DNA of 64,000 nt from Strigamia acuminata (Eukaryota > Arthropoda > Chilopoda > Geophilomorpha > Linotaeniidae). Below the pieces are notes generated by a model, which was not told where the DNA came from, made no database searches, and saw only the letters and a list, made by a program, of their open reading frames with translations. Position 1 is the first letter of the stretch; every line of letters begins with the position of its first letter. Location of the stretch: positions 8,804,001 to 8,868,000 of the forward strand of contig OX442319.1 in the NCBI GenBank assembly GCA_949358305.1, written 5' to 3'. Below, one piece after another: positions 50,785 through 60,125 of the stretch. The position numbers and the translations under genes are program-made.

Positions 50785-52980
50785 ATGAGCGATTTAGAAG
50801 AAATGCTGAAAAGGACACCAGAAGAAAATGTTATTCGATATTCATTCACGCCAGGAACACTACAAGACATTTCAATGGTCAAAATTGTAACTAACTTGTG
50901 GGACACGGATGCTGGCGATCAGATAGCAAATTTTTGTCGATCTCACTATTACAATCAAACAGATTTTTGTCGATCTGAATATTACTATAGATTATATCTG
51001 AACGATTACGGTATGGATAGCACAGAATGGAGTGAACTGAGAACATGCATGTTGGATAGTGTGTCTAACTTAAATCTGCCGAAAACACTCAAAACTGAAT
51101 TACTCAAACTAGTTCGACCAACAAGTGCAGCAATAGTGAACTGGATGAAGTTTCGCAACCGTCAGGGTTTGTTCAAATTCGAATTTCGAACGAGTGATTT
51201 GATTTGGACGCCACGTTCAACGATAGACGAAAAGGCAACTGCGATCAAGTTATTGTCGGATGAATCCCAGAATATTTACGCAAGATACCAGCTTGCTTGC
51301 ACTTTTTGTTTAGTTGAACATCTCGCCACTATTACGCCGAAAGTCGATCAGAATGTGTACTTAGACGAGAAAAACATCGACATAGAAAAAAGACCAATGG
51401 TTTATTACTGGACGTGGTACAAAACCAAGGATGACAGATTGGAGAAAATGTCTCCAACGCACGAAAGCATCAACGAGTACGTGTTTAAATTAGTCGTACG
51501 TTCCGGCCCCGATGCAGCGGTCAGATACATGTGGAGCCAAATGACCGATCAGGAAAAAGAAAGAAATTTAATTCCAGCTACGAAAGTGTCGAGGGATGCG
51601 GATAGCTTGTGTTTTTTCTTATCCCTGATGAATGAGAATCAGTGGAGTGAAGTGTTCAAAGAAGACAATTCTAAGCAAATATTGATAACACTTTTATCCA
51701 GTTGGCGATGGCAGGACTACTTCTGGCCCACGTTGCAAAATGTTTATGAAATTATACACGAAAGGACTTTTTTTTCTTTATTGCTAAGAATAGTAGGAAT
51801 GCTTGAATACAGGCATCTTTTTAAGAGATTGTGGGAAGGTGCTCCGAATCGCTTCAAAATGTATGTTTTGGAAAACCATCGCGGTTATGTAGCCGGATCA
51901 TTTCGTAGCGAAACGGCAGATTTAGTGCTGTTGATGCTGGCTTCTGCGAGCACTCTGCAGAAGAAAGAATTGATAAGTTGTGAGCTCGGTATGATTCAAT
52001 GTTACAAGTTATTAGTCGCAAAGCAATGGGATTTGTTTGATGTATTGGTTAAACGCACGCTTTTGTGCGAGGAGGATGTTGGGGAGTTTATGGAGAGATT
52101 CGTGAGGGAAAGAGGAACTAATATTTGTTCTTATTTCGTTCGTATGGATGACTGGGACGCGCTGGACGAATTCACGAATCGGTGTTTGAAATCTAAAGTT
52201 GAAATGACTCGATTCAAGCGCCAGATAGCTTTTGATTATGCAACCGGGTTCAAGCAGAAAAATTCACATCGTAATTTGCTCAAAAGAATGTTGACAACCG
52301 AAGCAGATTTCACGAATCTGGATAAATTTTTAGGGTGGTGTTTTGAAAATGATTTTGAAGGGATTGAGAAGTTTAAAAAAAGTTTGTTTGAAAATAATGT
52401 GTCGTACGATTTGATTTGTGATTTGATTCGGAATGGTTTTTGGGAAAAATTAGATGTGACATTGGGTTTGTGTTTTAGCGATCCGGATGATGTTTTGAAG
52501 TTTAAAAGTGGTTTTTTAAGTCCAGAATTTGAATATCATACAATTGTACTGATGTGTGATTTGATATGTAAAAATGATCATTTAAAATCTTTAGAGAAAT
52601 TCATCGGTTGGAAGTTTTCGAGTGATAAAGTTGATCGATGTAAGCGGGAAATATTCAAATTAGACGAGCGAACGTTGCATATTTGTGCTGATCTGTTAAG
52701 TCATGACAAGTGGGAGTTGGCGGATGAGTTCATCAGTTGGTTTTGCTCGTCGTCGCAGACGGATGTGGCCAAATTCAAAAATGAATTGATGTTTTCCCGC
52801 TGGATGGACCGTGTTTATAAGAAATATGGTAATAAATGGACTCATTGCGGTAAATATGAATATGAAACGGATGATTTCAAAACTATTTTAACATGGTTTA
52901 ATCCATTTGCGAACACAATTGCTGTATTTAAGCAAAATGTGGAGAGACTAATTGGTTTGAAGCAGCTGAAGCTGCGTTAG
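50785..52980 (+). CDS. Solenoid family gene G (clade I, 731 aa, intact)
   Basis: Open clade I copy (MSDLEEMLKRTPEENVIR). It shares with F the insertion that duplicates a FCRSxYY motif near residue 55-70. Signature blocks are present: YSFTPGTLQDISMVKIV, DLIWTPRSTIDEKATAIK, WTWYKTKDDRL. The C-terminal repeats run from LFDVLVKRTLLCEEDVGEF through WELADEFISWFCSSSQTDV to FKTILTWFNPF. The tail is of the NVERLIGLKQLKLR type. Its promoter retains all cassette elements. Function is unknown. Confidence 0.85.
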   Translation: MSDLEEMLKRTPEENVIRYSFTPGTLQDISMVKIVTNLWDTDAGDQIANFCRSHYYNQTDFCRSEYYYRLYLNDYGMDSTEWSELRTCMLDSVSNLNLPKTLKTELLKLVRPTSAAIVNWMKFRNRQGLFKFEFRTSDLIWTPRSTIDEKATAIKLLSDESQNIYARYQLACTFCLVEHLATITPKVDQNVYLDEKNIDIEKRPMVYYWTWYKTKDDRLEKMSPTHESINEYVFKLVVRSGPDAAVRYMWSQMTDQEKERNLIPATKVSRDADSLCFFLSLMNENQWSEVFKEDNSKQILITLLSSWRWQDYFWPTLQNVYEIIHERTFFSLLLRIVGMLEYRHLFKRLWEGAPNRFKMYVLENHRGYVAGSFRSETADLVLLMLASASTLQKKELISCELGMIQCYKLLVAKQWDLFDVLVKRTLLCEEDVGEFMERFVRERGTNICSYFVRMDDWDALDEFTNRCLKSKVEMTRFKRQIAFDYATGFKQKNSHRNLLKRMLTTEADFTNLDKFLGWCFENDFEGIEKFKKSLFENNVSYDLICDLIRNGFWEKLDVTLGLCFSDPDDVLKFKSGFLSPEFEYHTIVLMCDLICKNDHLKSLEKFIGWKFSSDKVDRCKREIFKLDERTLHICADLLSHDKWELADEFISWFCSSSQTDVAKFKNELMFSRWMDRVYKKYGNKWTHCGKYEYETDDFKTILTWFNPFANTIAVFKQNVERLIGLKQLKLR

Positions 52981-54049
52981 ATGGGAAAACCTAGCCAATT
53001 GGTTTTGTTTATCGAAAATAAATTCATGATTCGTGATGTTCATGTAAAAGAAATTTAGTAATAAAACTCTTAAAATGGAATAAAACAAGAATTTTAGTTC
53101 AGCTGGATTTCTTATGCTGCCTTAGAGTGCACTTCACCATCAAAACAATTTTGATATATTTTTGTTTAATACCACTTCACAGCCACCATGTTTTGCGTAA
53201 ATTTTTATTACAATTTTTATTTATTTTTTATTTCTTCAATCACATAAATAAATTCATAAATCGACAATTGCTGCTCAATTTTTTGGAGCAAAATCGCACA
53301 TAACAAAACACAAAATTTGGAATAAAGATTTCATTTCTGTGATAATGTGCCTTAAGAAAAGAAAGAAAGTCGTAATTTATTGTTAAGTTTATTAAATTAG
53401 TGACGTCGCGATTGCTAAGCGACGTTGTGTGTGTTGTGACAAGATGTCAGACCATGTACAAATGGTGCGAATAGAACGAATTTAATTGATTTTATGAGCG
53501 AGAACAATTAATTTCACAAATGATAGCAGATGGCGGTTGATGATTGATGGATAGCCCATGCGTCTATTTCCACCGATATCGGTCTCAACTAAAAAATTTA
53601 AATTATTCCTTTAACAATTTATTTTTGCTATTTTTTCTACATCTCATCTTGTTTTTATGATGCACACCCGATAAACGATATAATAATTTACTGTGCTGCG
53701 ATTGTAATCCAGTTGATTATTTCCAGCCGCACGGAATTTGCTTCGCGGGTGCGCGGATTGATAAGGTTGAGCTGGTTGACAACTGACAGTATGTCCTGTA
53801 ACTTCATTGGTTGTAAAGGCAAGAAAATCTGATTGCTATTGGTTGGTATAAAACTACGGAAATCGAAAATAATCTGCAATCTTGTCGTTGTTCTCGGACT
53901 AGGTGGAAAGAAGCGTCGAATTCCTCGTTAACATCAAGAAATCATTTAACAAGAGAACCTGACGTGGTAAATAAATTTGATTTATCGTTGTTTGTTTTTG
54001 TATTTAAATTTGGCTCTGATTCTAGACAAGTTTTAAATTCGGCGGCGAA
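52981..54049 (+). promoter_or_regulatory. G/H intergenic and promoter of H
   Basis: Contains AATAAA signals, the shared 53270-53500 block, and CACACCCGATAAACGATA. The NRF-1-like palindrome is degraded (CGCGGGTGCGCG near 53744-53755). TATAAAA is at 53847-53853 and the 5'UTR intron at 53967-54025. No other gene was seen. Confidence 0.55.
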
Positions 54050-56206
54050 ATGAGCAATATAGAAAAAAAGCTGAAAAGGACGCCAGAAGAAAATTTTATT
54101 CGATATTCATTCACGCCAGGAACACTACAAGACATTTCAATGGTCAAAGTTGTAACTAACTTGTGGAACACGGAAGCTGGCGATCAGATCGCAGATGTTA
54201 GTCGATCTGACTATAACAATCAAAAAGTCGGTATTGGAGAAGACATTCGGATGGACAGCGAAGAATGGAGTGAACTTAAAAAATGCGTGTTGGATAGTGT
54301 GTATAGTTTAGATCTACCGAAAACACTCAAAATTGAATTACTCAAACAAGTTCAACCAACAAGTGCAGCAATAGTGAACTGGATAAACTTTCGCAACCGC
54401 CTGGGTTTGTTGATAGAATTTCGCATAAGTGACTTTATTTGGACGCCACGTGCAACGATAGACAAAAAGGCGACTGCGATCAGATTATTGTCAGATGAAT
54501 CCCAGAATATTTACGCAAGATACCAGCTTGCTTGCACTTTTTGTTTAGTTGAACATCTCGCCACTATTGCTCCGAAAATCGATCAGAATTGGTACTTAGA
54601 CGAGAAAATCATCGACGTAGAAAGAAGACTAATGGTTTATTATTGGACGTGGTTCATAACCAAGGATGAAAGATTGGAGAAAATTCCTCTACCGTACGAA
54701 AGCATCAACGAGTGTGTGTTTAAATTTGTCGTATGTTCCGGCCCCGATGCAGCGGTCAGATACATGTGGAGTCAATTGACCGATGAGGAAAAAGAAAGGA
54801 ATTTAATTCGAGCTACGATGGAGTCGAAGGATGCGGATAGCTTGTGTTATTTTTTATCCCTGATGAATGAGAAGCAGTGGGGGGAAGTGTTCATAAAATT
54901 CAATTCTAGAGGAATATTGATGACACTTTTATTCAGTTGCCGATGGCAGGACTACTTCTGGCCCACGTTGGAAAAGGTTTATGGAATTATACACGGAGTG
55001 ACTTTTTTTTCTTTATTGCTAAGAATAGTAGGAACGCTTGAATACAGGCATCTTTTTAAGAGATTGTGGGAATGTGCTCCGAATCGCTTAAAAATGTATG
55101 TTTTTGAAAATCATGACGGTTTTGTAGCCGAATTATTTCATAGCGAAACGGCGGATTTAGGGTTGTTGATGCTGGCTTCTGCGAGTACGCTGCAGAAGAA
55201 GAAATTGATAAGTTGTGGGGACGGTATGGATCAATGTTGCGAGTTATTAGTCGCAAAGCAATGGGATTTGTTTGATGTTTTCGTTAAACGCACGCTTTTG
55301 TGCGAGAAGGATGTTGGGGAGTTTATTGATAAATTCGTGAGGGAAAGAGGAACTGATATTTGTTCTTATTTCGTTCGTATGAATGACTGGGACGCGCTGG
55401 ACGAATTCACGAATCGGTGTTTGAAATCCAAAGTTGAAATGACTCGCATCAAGCGCCAGGTAGCTTTTGATAATGCAACCGAGTTCAAGCAGGAAATTTC
55501 AGATCATAATTTGTTCGAAGGAATGTTGACAACCGAAGCAGATTTCACGAAACTGGATAAATTTTTAGGGTGGTGTTTTGAAAATGATTTTGAAGAGATT
55601 GAGCAGTTTAAGAAACGTTTGTTTGAAAATAATGTGTCGTACGATTTGATTCGTCATTTAATTCGGAGTGGTTTTTGGGAAAAATTAGACGTGACTTTGG
55701 ATTTGTGTTTTAGTGATCCGGGTGATGTTTTGAAGTTTAAAAGCGGATTTTTGAGTCCAGAATTTGAATATCATACAATTAAACTGATAGGTGATTTGAT
55801 ATGTAAAAATGATCATTTAAAATCTTTAGAGAAATTCGTCAGTTGGAAGTTTTCGAGTGATAAAATTGATCGATGTAAGCGGGAAATATTCAAATTAGAC
55901 GACCGGACGTTGTATATTTGTGCTGATCTGTTACGTCATGACAAGTGGGAGTTGGCGGATGAGTTAATCAGTTGGTTTTGCTTGCCATCGCAGACGGAAG
56001 TAGCCAAATTCAAAGAGGAATTGATGTTCTCCCGCTGGATGGTCAGTGTTTATATGAAATATGGGAATAAAGGGACTCATTGCGGTAAATTTGAATATGA
56101 AGGATATGATTTCAAAACTATTCTAACATGGTTTAATCCATGTGTGAAAACAATTGCTGTATTTAAGCGATATGTGAAGGGACTAATTGGTGTAAAGCTG
56201 CATTAG
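54050..56206 (+). CDS. Solenoid family gene H (clade I, 718 aa, intact)
   Basis: Open clade I copy starting MSNIEKKLKRTPEENFIR, with YSFTPGTLQDISMVKVV, DFIWTPRATIDKKATAIR and WTWFITKDERL. The helical repeats run from LFDVFVKRTLLCEKDVGEF to FKTILTWFNPC. The tail ends KRYVKGLIGVKLH after the same one-base shift as F and G plus a further short deletion. It lacks the duplicated YY insertion of F and G and so is closer to A in that region. Confidence 0.85.
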   Translation: MSNIEKKLKRTPEENFIRYSFTPGTLQDISMVKVVTNLWNTEAGDQIADVSRSDYNNQKVGIGEDIRMDSEEWSELKKCVLDSVYSLDLPKTLKIELLKQVQPTSAAIVNWINFRNRLGLLIEFRISDFIWTPRATIDKKATAIRLLSDESQNIYARYQLACTFCLVEHLATIAPKIDQNWYLDEKIIDVERRLMVYYWTWFITKDERLEKIPLPYESINECVFKFVVCSGPDAAVRYMWSQLTDEEKERNLIRATMESKDADSLCYFLSLMNEKQWGEVFIKFNSRGILMTLLFSCRWQDYFWPTLEKVYGIIHGVTFFSLLLRIVGTLEYRHLFKRLWECAPNRLKMYVFENHDGFVAELFHSETADLGLLMLASASTLQKKKLISCGDGMDQCCELLVAKQWDLFDVFVKRTLLCEKDVGEFIDKFVRERGTDICSYFVRMNDWDALDEFTNRCLKSKVEMTRIKRQVAFDNATEFKQEISDHNLFEGMLTTEADFTKLDKFLGWCFENDFEEIEQFKKRLFENNVSYDLIRHLIRSGFWEKLDVTLDLCFSDPGDVLKFKSGFLSPEFEYHTIKLIGDLICKNDHLKSLEKFVSWKFSSDKIDRCKREIFKLDDRTLYICADLLRHDKWELADELISWFCLPSQTEVAKFKEELMFSRWMVSVYMKYGNKGTHCGKFEYEGYDFKTILTWFNPCVKTIAVFKRYVKGLIGVKLH

Positions 56207-56587
56207 ATCGGAAAACCTAGCCAATTTGTTTATCACAAATAAATCTATGATTCATGATGTTTTCGATGAAAAAGAAATTTCGTAATAAAACTGTAATAAA
56301 ACTCTAAAAAAAGAATAAAACAAGAATTGTAGTTCAGCTGATCCCTTGGCTTTCCTGCGCTGTCTTAGAGTGCATCTCACCATCGAATCAATTTTGATAC
56401 AGTAGTCCCAAAGCATAATCACCAAGAGGTATTTTAACTCCCGATTCATTACTACTTAGAAACATAGATGGCGCCACCATTTCTAATCACAAACTGCTTC
56501 TGGGTCGATGTCGCCATCTAGACACAACCGAATGAAACGACATCGTATTGAAGGAGCCTTCCCCTTTCGCGACGACCCCCCAGCTCA
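56207..56587. other. 3' flank of H and composite dispersed repeat
   Basis: The family 3' flank stops abruptly near 56400. From there an unrelated repeat begins. It contains the inverted copy of the Ulp1-relic end (about 56440-56500) and CCCTTTCGC...CCCCCCAGCTCA, which recurs at 63332-63356. Confidence 0.55.
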
Positions 56588-56898
56588 GGGAGCTTCCATT
56601 TAGTACGTAACGCCCAAAATCCTCTTTTTTAGCCCCCCCTCCCCCCTACGTCACACTCTTGAACACGATGGTGTGACCCCCCCCCACCCCCCTTGTCACG
56701 TCACATTTTGTCACTAATCCTGCCAAAAATCCGGGGTGGTGTTAAACATATTTAAAGCATGCATGTATTTTTTCCTTTGTTTTATTCCGTGACGTCACGT
56801 TCAGTTCATAGGCCCCCCTCCCCTATGTCACACACTGTCACGGATTAGTGACCCCTCCCCCCCTCCCCCCATTTCACACATACTAAATGGAAGCTCCC
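56588..56898. mobile_element. 311-bp MITE with 18-bp perfect TIRs and TCA duplication
   Basis: Ends are GGGAGCTTCCATTTAGTA (56588-56605) and its exact complement (56881-56898), flanked by TCA on each side (56585-56587, 56899-56901). The interior is non-coding, with C-runs (CCCCCCCCCACCCCCC) and TACGTAACG/ACGTCACA motifs. The unoccupied sequence AGCTCATGG is present at 63351-63359 in another copy of the host repeat, which proves the boundaries. The superfamily is not assigned. Confidence 0.9.
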
Positions 56899-56972
56899 TC
56901 ATGGACAAATGCAAGAAACAGCACAGGTAAATCGCTTTCCCCCTGATTGCAAAAGGACACAACAGTCAAAAT

Positions 56973-57118
56973 TGTTGTATTTGAATGGAGAACGATTGCA
57001 TTAATTTGAAGTGAATTTAGTCGGTTTATTCGATCACACAGCACGAACCGAACCGCACACTCTGGTCACATCACAGGAAGTGGGGTGACCACGTGATTGG
57101 TCAGTCGTAATACACACA
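56973..57118 (-). repeat. Putative 3' LTR of Copia fragment (146 bp)
   Basis: On the minus strand it begins TGTGTGTATTACG directly after a purine run (CCAGGGGGAGT), contains CGAATAAACC, and ends ATACAACA. TG/CA ends, a poly(A) signal and a polypurine tract in the right order support an LTR. No second LTR was found to confirm the limits. Confidence 0.5.
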
Positions 57119-57396
57119 ACTCCCCCTGGCGGTGGGAGACCCTTACACGGGATTTGGAATACACTGGGCCAGGTGACACAAAATATCAACACACACCTTC
57201 TTCACCTGATCAGTGTCTAAAACTTAAAGAAATCCCGCAAATTGTAATCTCAAAATATCAGCCCAAATTAAAACAAAAATACACTTGTAATATAGCAAAA
57301 AGAAAAATCAATAAAATACACTTATTTAAAACATATCACACTTGTAAACAAAACTCGATGAACACGATTAAACAATTTCAAAAGGACAATGGATGC

Positions 57397-58877
57397 TCAG
57401 ACATTATTAGCCAAAACCACTCGACCTCGATTCTTCTCAATTTTGCCTTTCTCGTTTGAATAACGCATCTCGTCCTTCCGTTGGTTTCGAGTTTCCGTAA
57501 TCGTTTTCCAGTCGATTCGGTCGTATTCCTCTCGTTCCAGTTGCTGTCTCACAAGCACTTTCTTAACTGGATCGCTATCGCCCGACTTCAACCCCTCGCA
57601 CGTCCCGTTATTGCTGGCTACTCGTTTAGTTTTTCCTCGTCTCTTGTTTCTGCACCGTTTGGTCTGCCTCTCCCGTCCGTCGTTCGATCTCACATCGGCT
57701 TTCACGTCAGCAGCGTCCAAACTTGCCTCGAATTTCCCCAAAGTTGCGTCGTTCGTTTCTTCATAATTTGGTTGCGCTTCTCCGCATGGCCGCAATTCAC
57801 CCAACTCGTGTTCTTCACCTGCGTCGAATTCGCCTGGCCCTCCGTCAAGTTTCACCTCCAACCTCGCAGCAAACTCGCCCAGTTTCGCGTCCGGAATAGC
57901 CTTCATTTCCTTCGCTTGATACTCGTGCCCATTGCGTTGCGCTTCTCCGCATGACACGATTTTACACAGCTCGATTTTCTTGCTTACGTCGAACTTGTTA
58001 ACTTTCTCGTTAGCTTTGGACAATTTCGCATACAATTTATCTCTTTCTGCATTGAATTCGTCCATTTTTGCATCCAATTTGGCCTCTTTTTCGTCAAGTC
58101 TAGCCAATTTCGCATCTATTTCGGTTCGCTTGGCATCTAGTTCGTCCATCTTCGCATCCAACCTCGCCAGTTTTTTGTCAAGTTTCAGTTTGACACTTTC
58201 GCTGTTCAAATCGTCGCTTTTCTCGTCCAAATCGTTTCTCATACGGCCGTCCATGCTCCACGTTTCGTCTGCGTTGCTGTACGCTTCACCGTCGTTCGCC
58301 TCGTTATCTCGTGGCTGCATTTCTTCCGCATCTGCTTCTTCGTTCTTAGTTACGAATGCGCACATGGCACTTTCTTGCGTTTTTGAGTGCGCATTTAATC
58401 GATACACGTCGCCTATCTTCGTCGCGGTCATGATCACTCGATCCCCGCATGAAATCGAGCACATTCCGCCTCCAAAAACAATTCGTAGCTCTGCCTCGTC
58501 TAGTCTCGGCACCGAAATCAGGTTGTCGCTCAAACCGGGGACAAACAACGCGTCCTTCGCAACCAAATCTGCATCGTTCGTCGTCAGTCGCACGTTTCCG
58601 ATCCCCATTATTGGAATTTTTCGTCCATCGGCCAATGTTACTTCGCGGTTCCCGTTTTCTGCTGCAAACGTTTCGAAAAAGTTCCGGTTGCCCGTCATAT
58701 GTCGTGTTGCGCCCGAATCGAGGTTCCATTCTCTTCCCTCGGTCTTAACCTGAAAAACAAATTGGTTAGTTTTCACAGCCCTGACGGTCGCGTCTGGCTG
58801 CTGCTCCTTCCTCGCACTCTGCTTTGGCTGATTCTGGCTCGCATCATTTGTGGTCTTGGTCCCGACTTGGCTCCGAC
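57397..58877 (-). pseudogene. Ty1/Copia-type protease fragment fused to coiled-coil ORF
   Basis: The open frame enters from the truncated right edge at the last Cys of a zinc knuckle (CRSQVGTKT). It has a Copia-type protease core WNLDSGATRHMT, then LFVPGLSDNLISVPRL and VYRL, the usual segment before integrase. Instead of integrase/RT, about 300 codons of charged, heptad-like sequence follow (LARLDAKMDELDAKRTEID and similar), then a Lys/Arg-rich block (RQTKRCRNKRRGKTKRV) and a stop. There is no DDE or YVDD motif. It is either a non-autonomous derivative with a substituted ORF, or a chimera. The right boundary at 58877/58878 abuts solenoid fragment I with no target duplication, so a deletion probably joined them. 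Confidence 0.65.
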
Positions 58878-59344
58878 AGTTTAAAAGTGGATCTTTCAGT
58901 CCACAATTTGAATTTCGCACAATTGAACTTACAGTTGATTTGATATGTAGAAATGATCATTTAAAATCTTTAGAGAGATTCGTGGGTTGGAAGTTTTCGA
59001 GTGATAAACTTGATCGATGTAAGCGGGAAATATTCAGATTAGACGACCGAACGTTGCTTATTTGTGCTGATCTGTTGAAACGTGACAAGTGGGAGTTGGC
59101 GGATGAGTTTATCAATTGGTTTTGCTCGTCGTCGCAGACGGATGTAGCCAAATTAAAAAAGGAATTGATGTTTTCCCGCTGGATGGACCATGTTTATATG
59201 AAATATGAGAATAAATGGACTCATTGCGGTAAACATGAATATGAAAGGTACGAATTCAAAACTATTGTAACGTGGAAACAATTGCTTTATTTAAGCAAAA
59301 GTGCGCAGCGACTAATTGGTTTGAAGCAGCAGAAGCTGCATTAG
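58878..59344 (+). pseudogene. Solenoid family fragment I (clade I, last ~155 codons)
   Basis: Begins mid-repeat (FKSGSFSPQFEFRTIELT) at the Copia junction and contains the last three repeats, ending with WELADEFINWFCSSSQTDV and THCGKHEYERYEFKTIVTW. A 16-bp deletion after IVTW removes FNPC and shifts the frame, so it ends RLIGLKQQKLH. It has no start or promoter. Confidence 0.85.
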
Positions 59345-60125
59345 ATGAGAAAACGTAGACAATTGGTCTTGTTTATCGAAATTGAATTAATAATTTGTTG
59401 TTAAATTCATGATGTTCTAGATGTAAAATGAATTTAATTACAAAACTGTAACAAAACTCTTAAAAAGAAATAAAACAAGAATTTTAGTTCAGCTGGATTT
59501 CCTGCACCTCTCCATCAAAACAATTTTGATATATTTTTATTTTATAACACTTCAGTGCCATGTTTTACGTATATATTTGTTACGGTTTTTTATTTCTTTT
59601 CTAATTCTTCAGTCACATAAATAAATTTGTAAATAACAAAACACAAAATTTGGAATAAAGATTTTATTTCTGTGATTATTTGCCTTTTAAGAAAAGAAAG
59701 TTTCTGAACAGAAAAAGCGCGAGCCCCAATAATCAATTGCATCTACCCCATCTCTGATCCTTTCACCTCTAATCAACTTGTGCCCAAGTTGATTAAGCAA
59801 TATTCAATTAATTTACAAACTAATTTTACCTTTTTTACAAAAATATTCTGTAATGTCAGTTGGTTTACCTGATCAAAACAAATCCTGGTGGTCACGAATT
59901 CTTGTCAAAATCAGTCGCAAATTCAGTCCAATAAATAATTATGTAAAGTGGTTTTAACGTACAATTGCGACCAAGCAGTTCAAGAAAGCCAAAAAGCCAG
60001 CTGAAAAAATTTTAGTTTTATTTCTTTTTTGAATTGTTTATTATTATTTTAATATTACATTTTATTTTAAAATTAATACAAAATTAAACGAAATGCACAA
60101 ACTTAAATCTCAATCATCTAGAACT
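59345..60125. other. Convergent I/J intergenic region
   Basis: AATAAA signals on both strands. Block 59780-60000 matches 32090-32300 (D/E junction). No gene was seen. Confidence 0.55.

Noticed and set aside
57932-58753. 273-codon plus-strand frame rich in Ser/Leu
   Set aside because: Antisense shadow of the coiled-coil ORF. The protease motif is on the minus strand.
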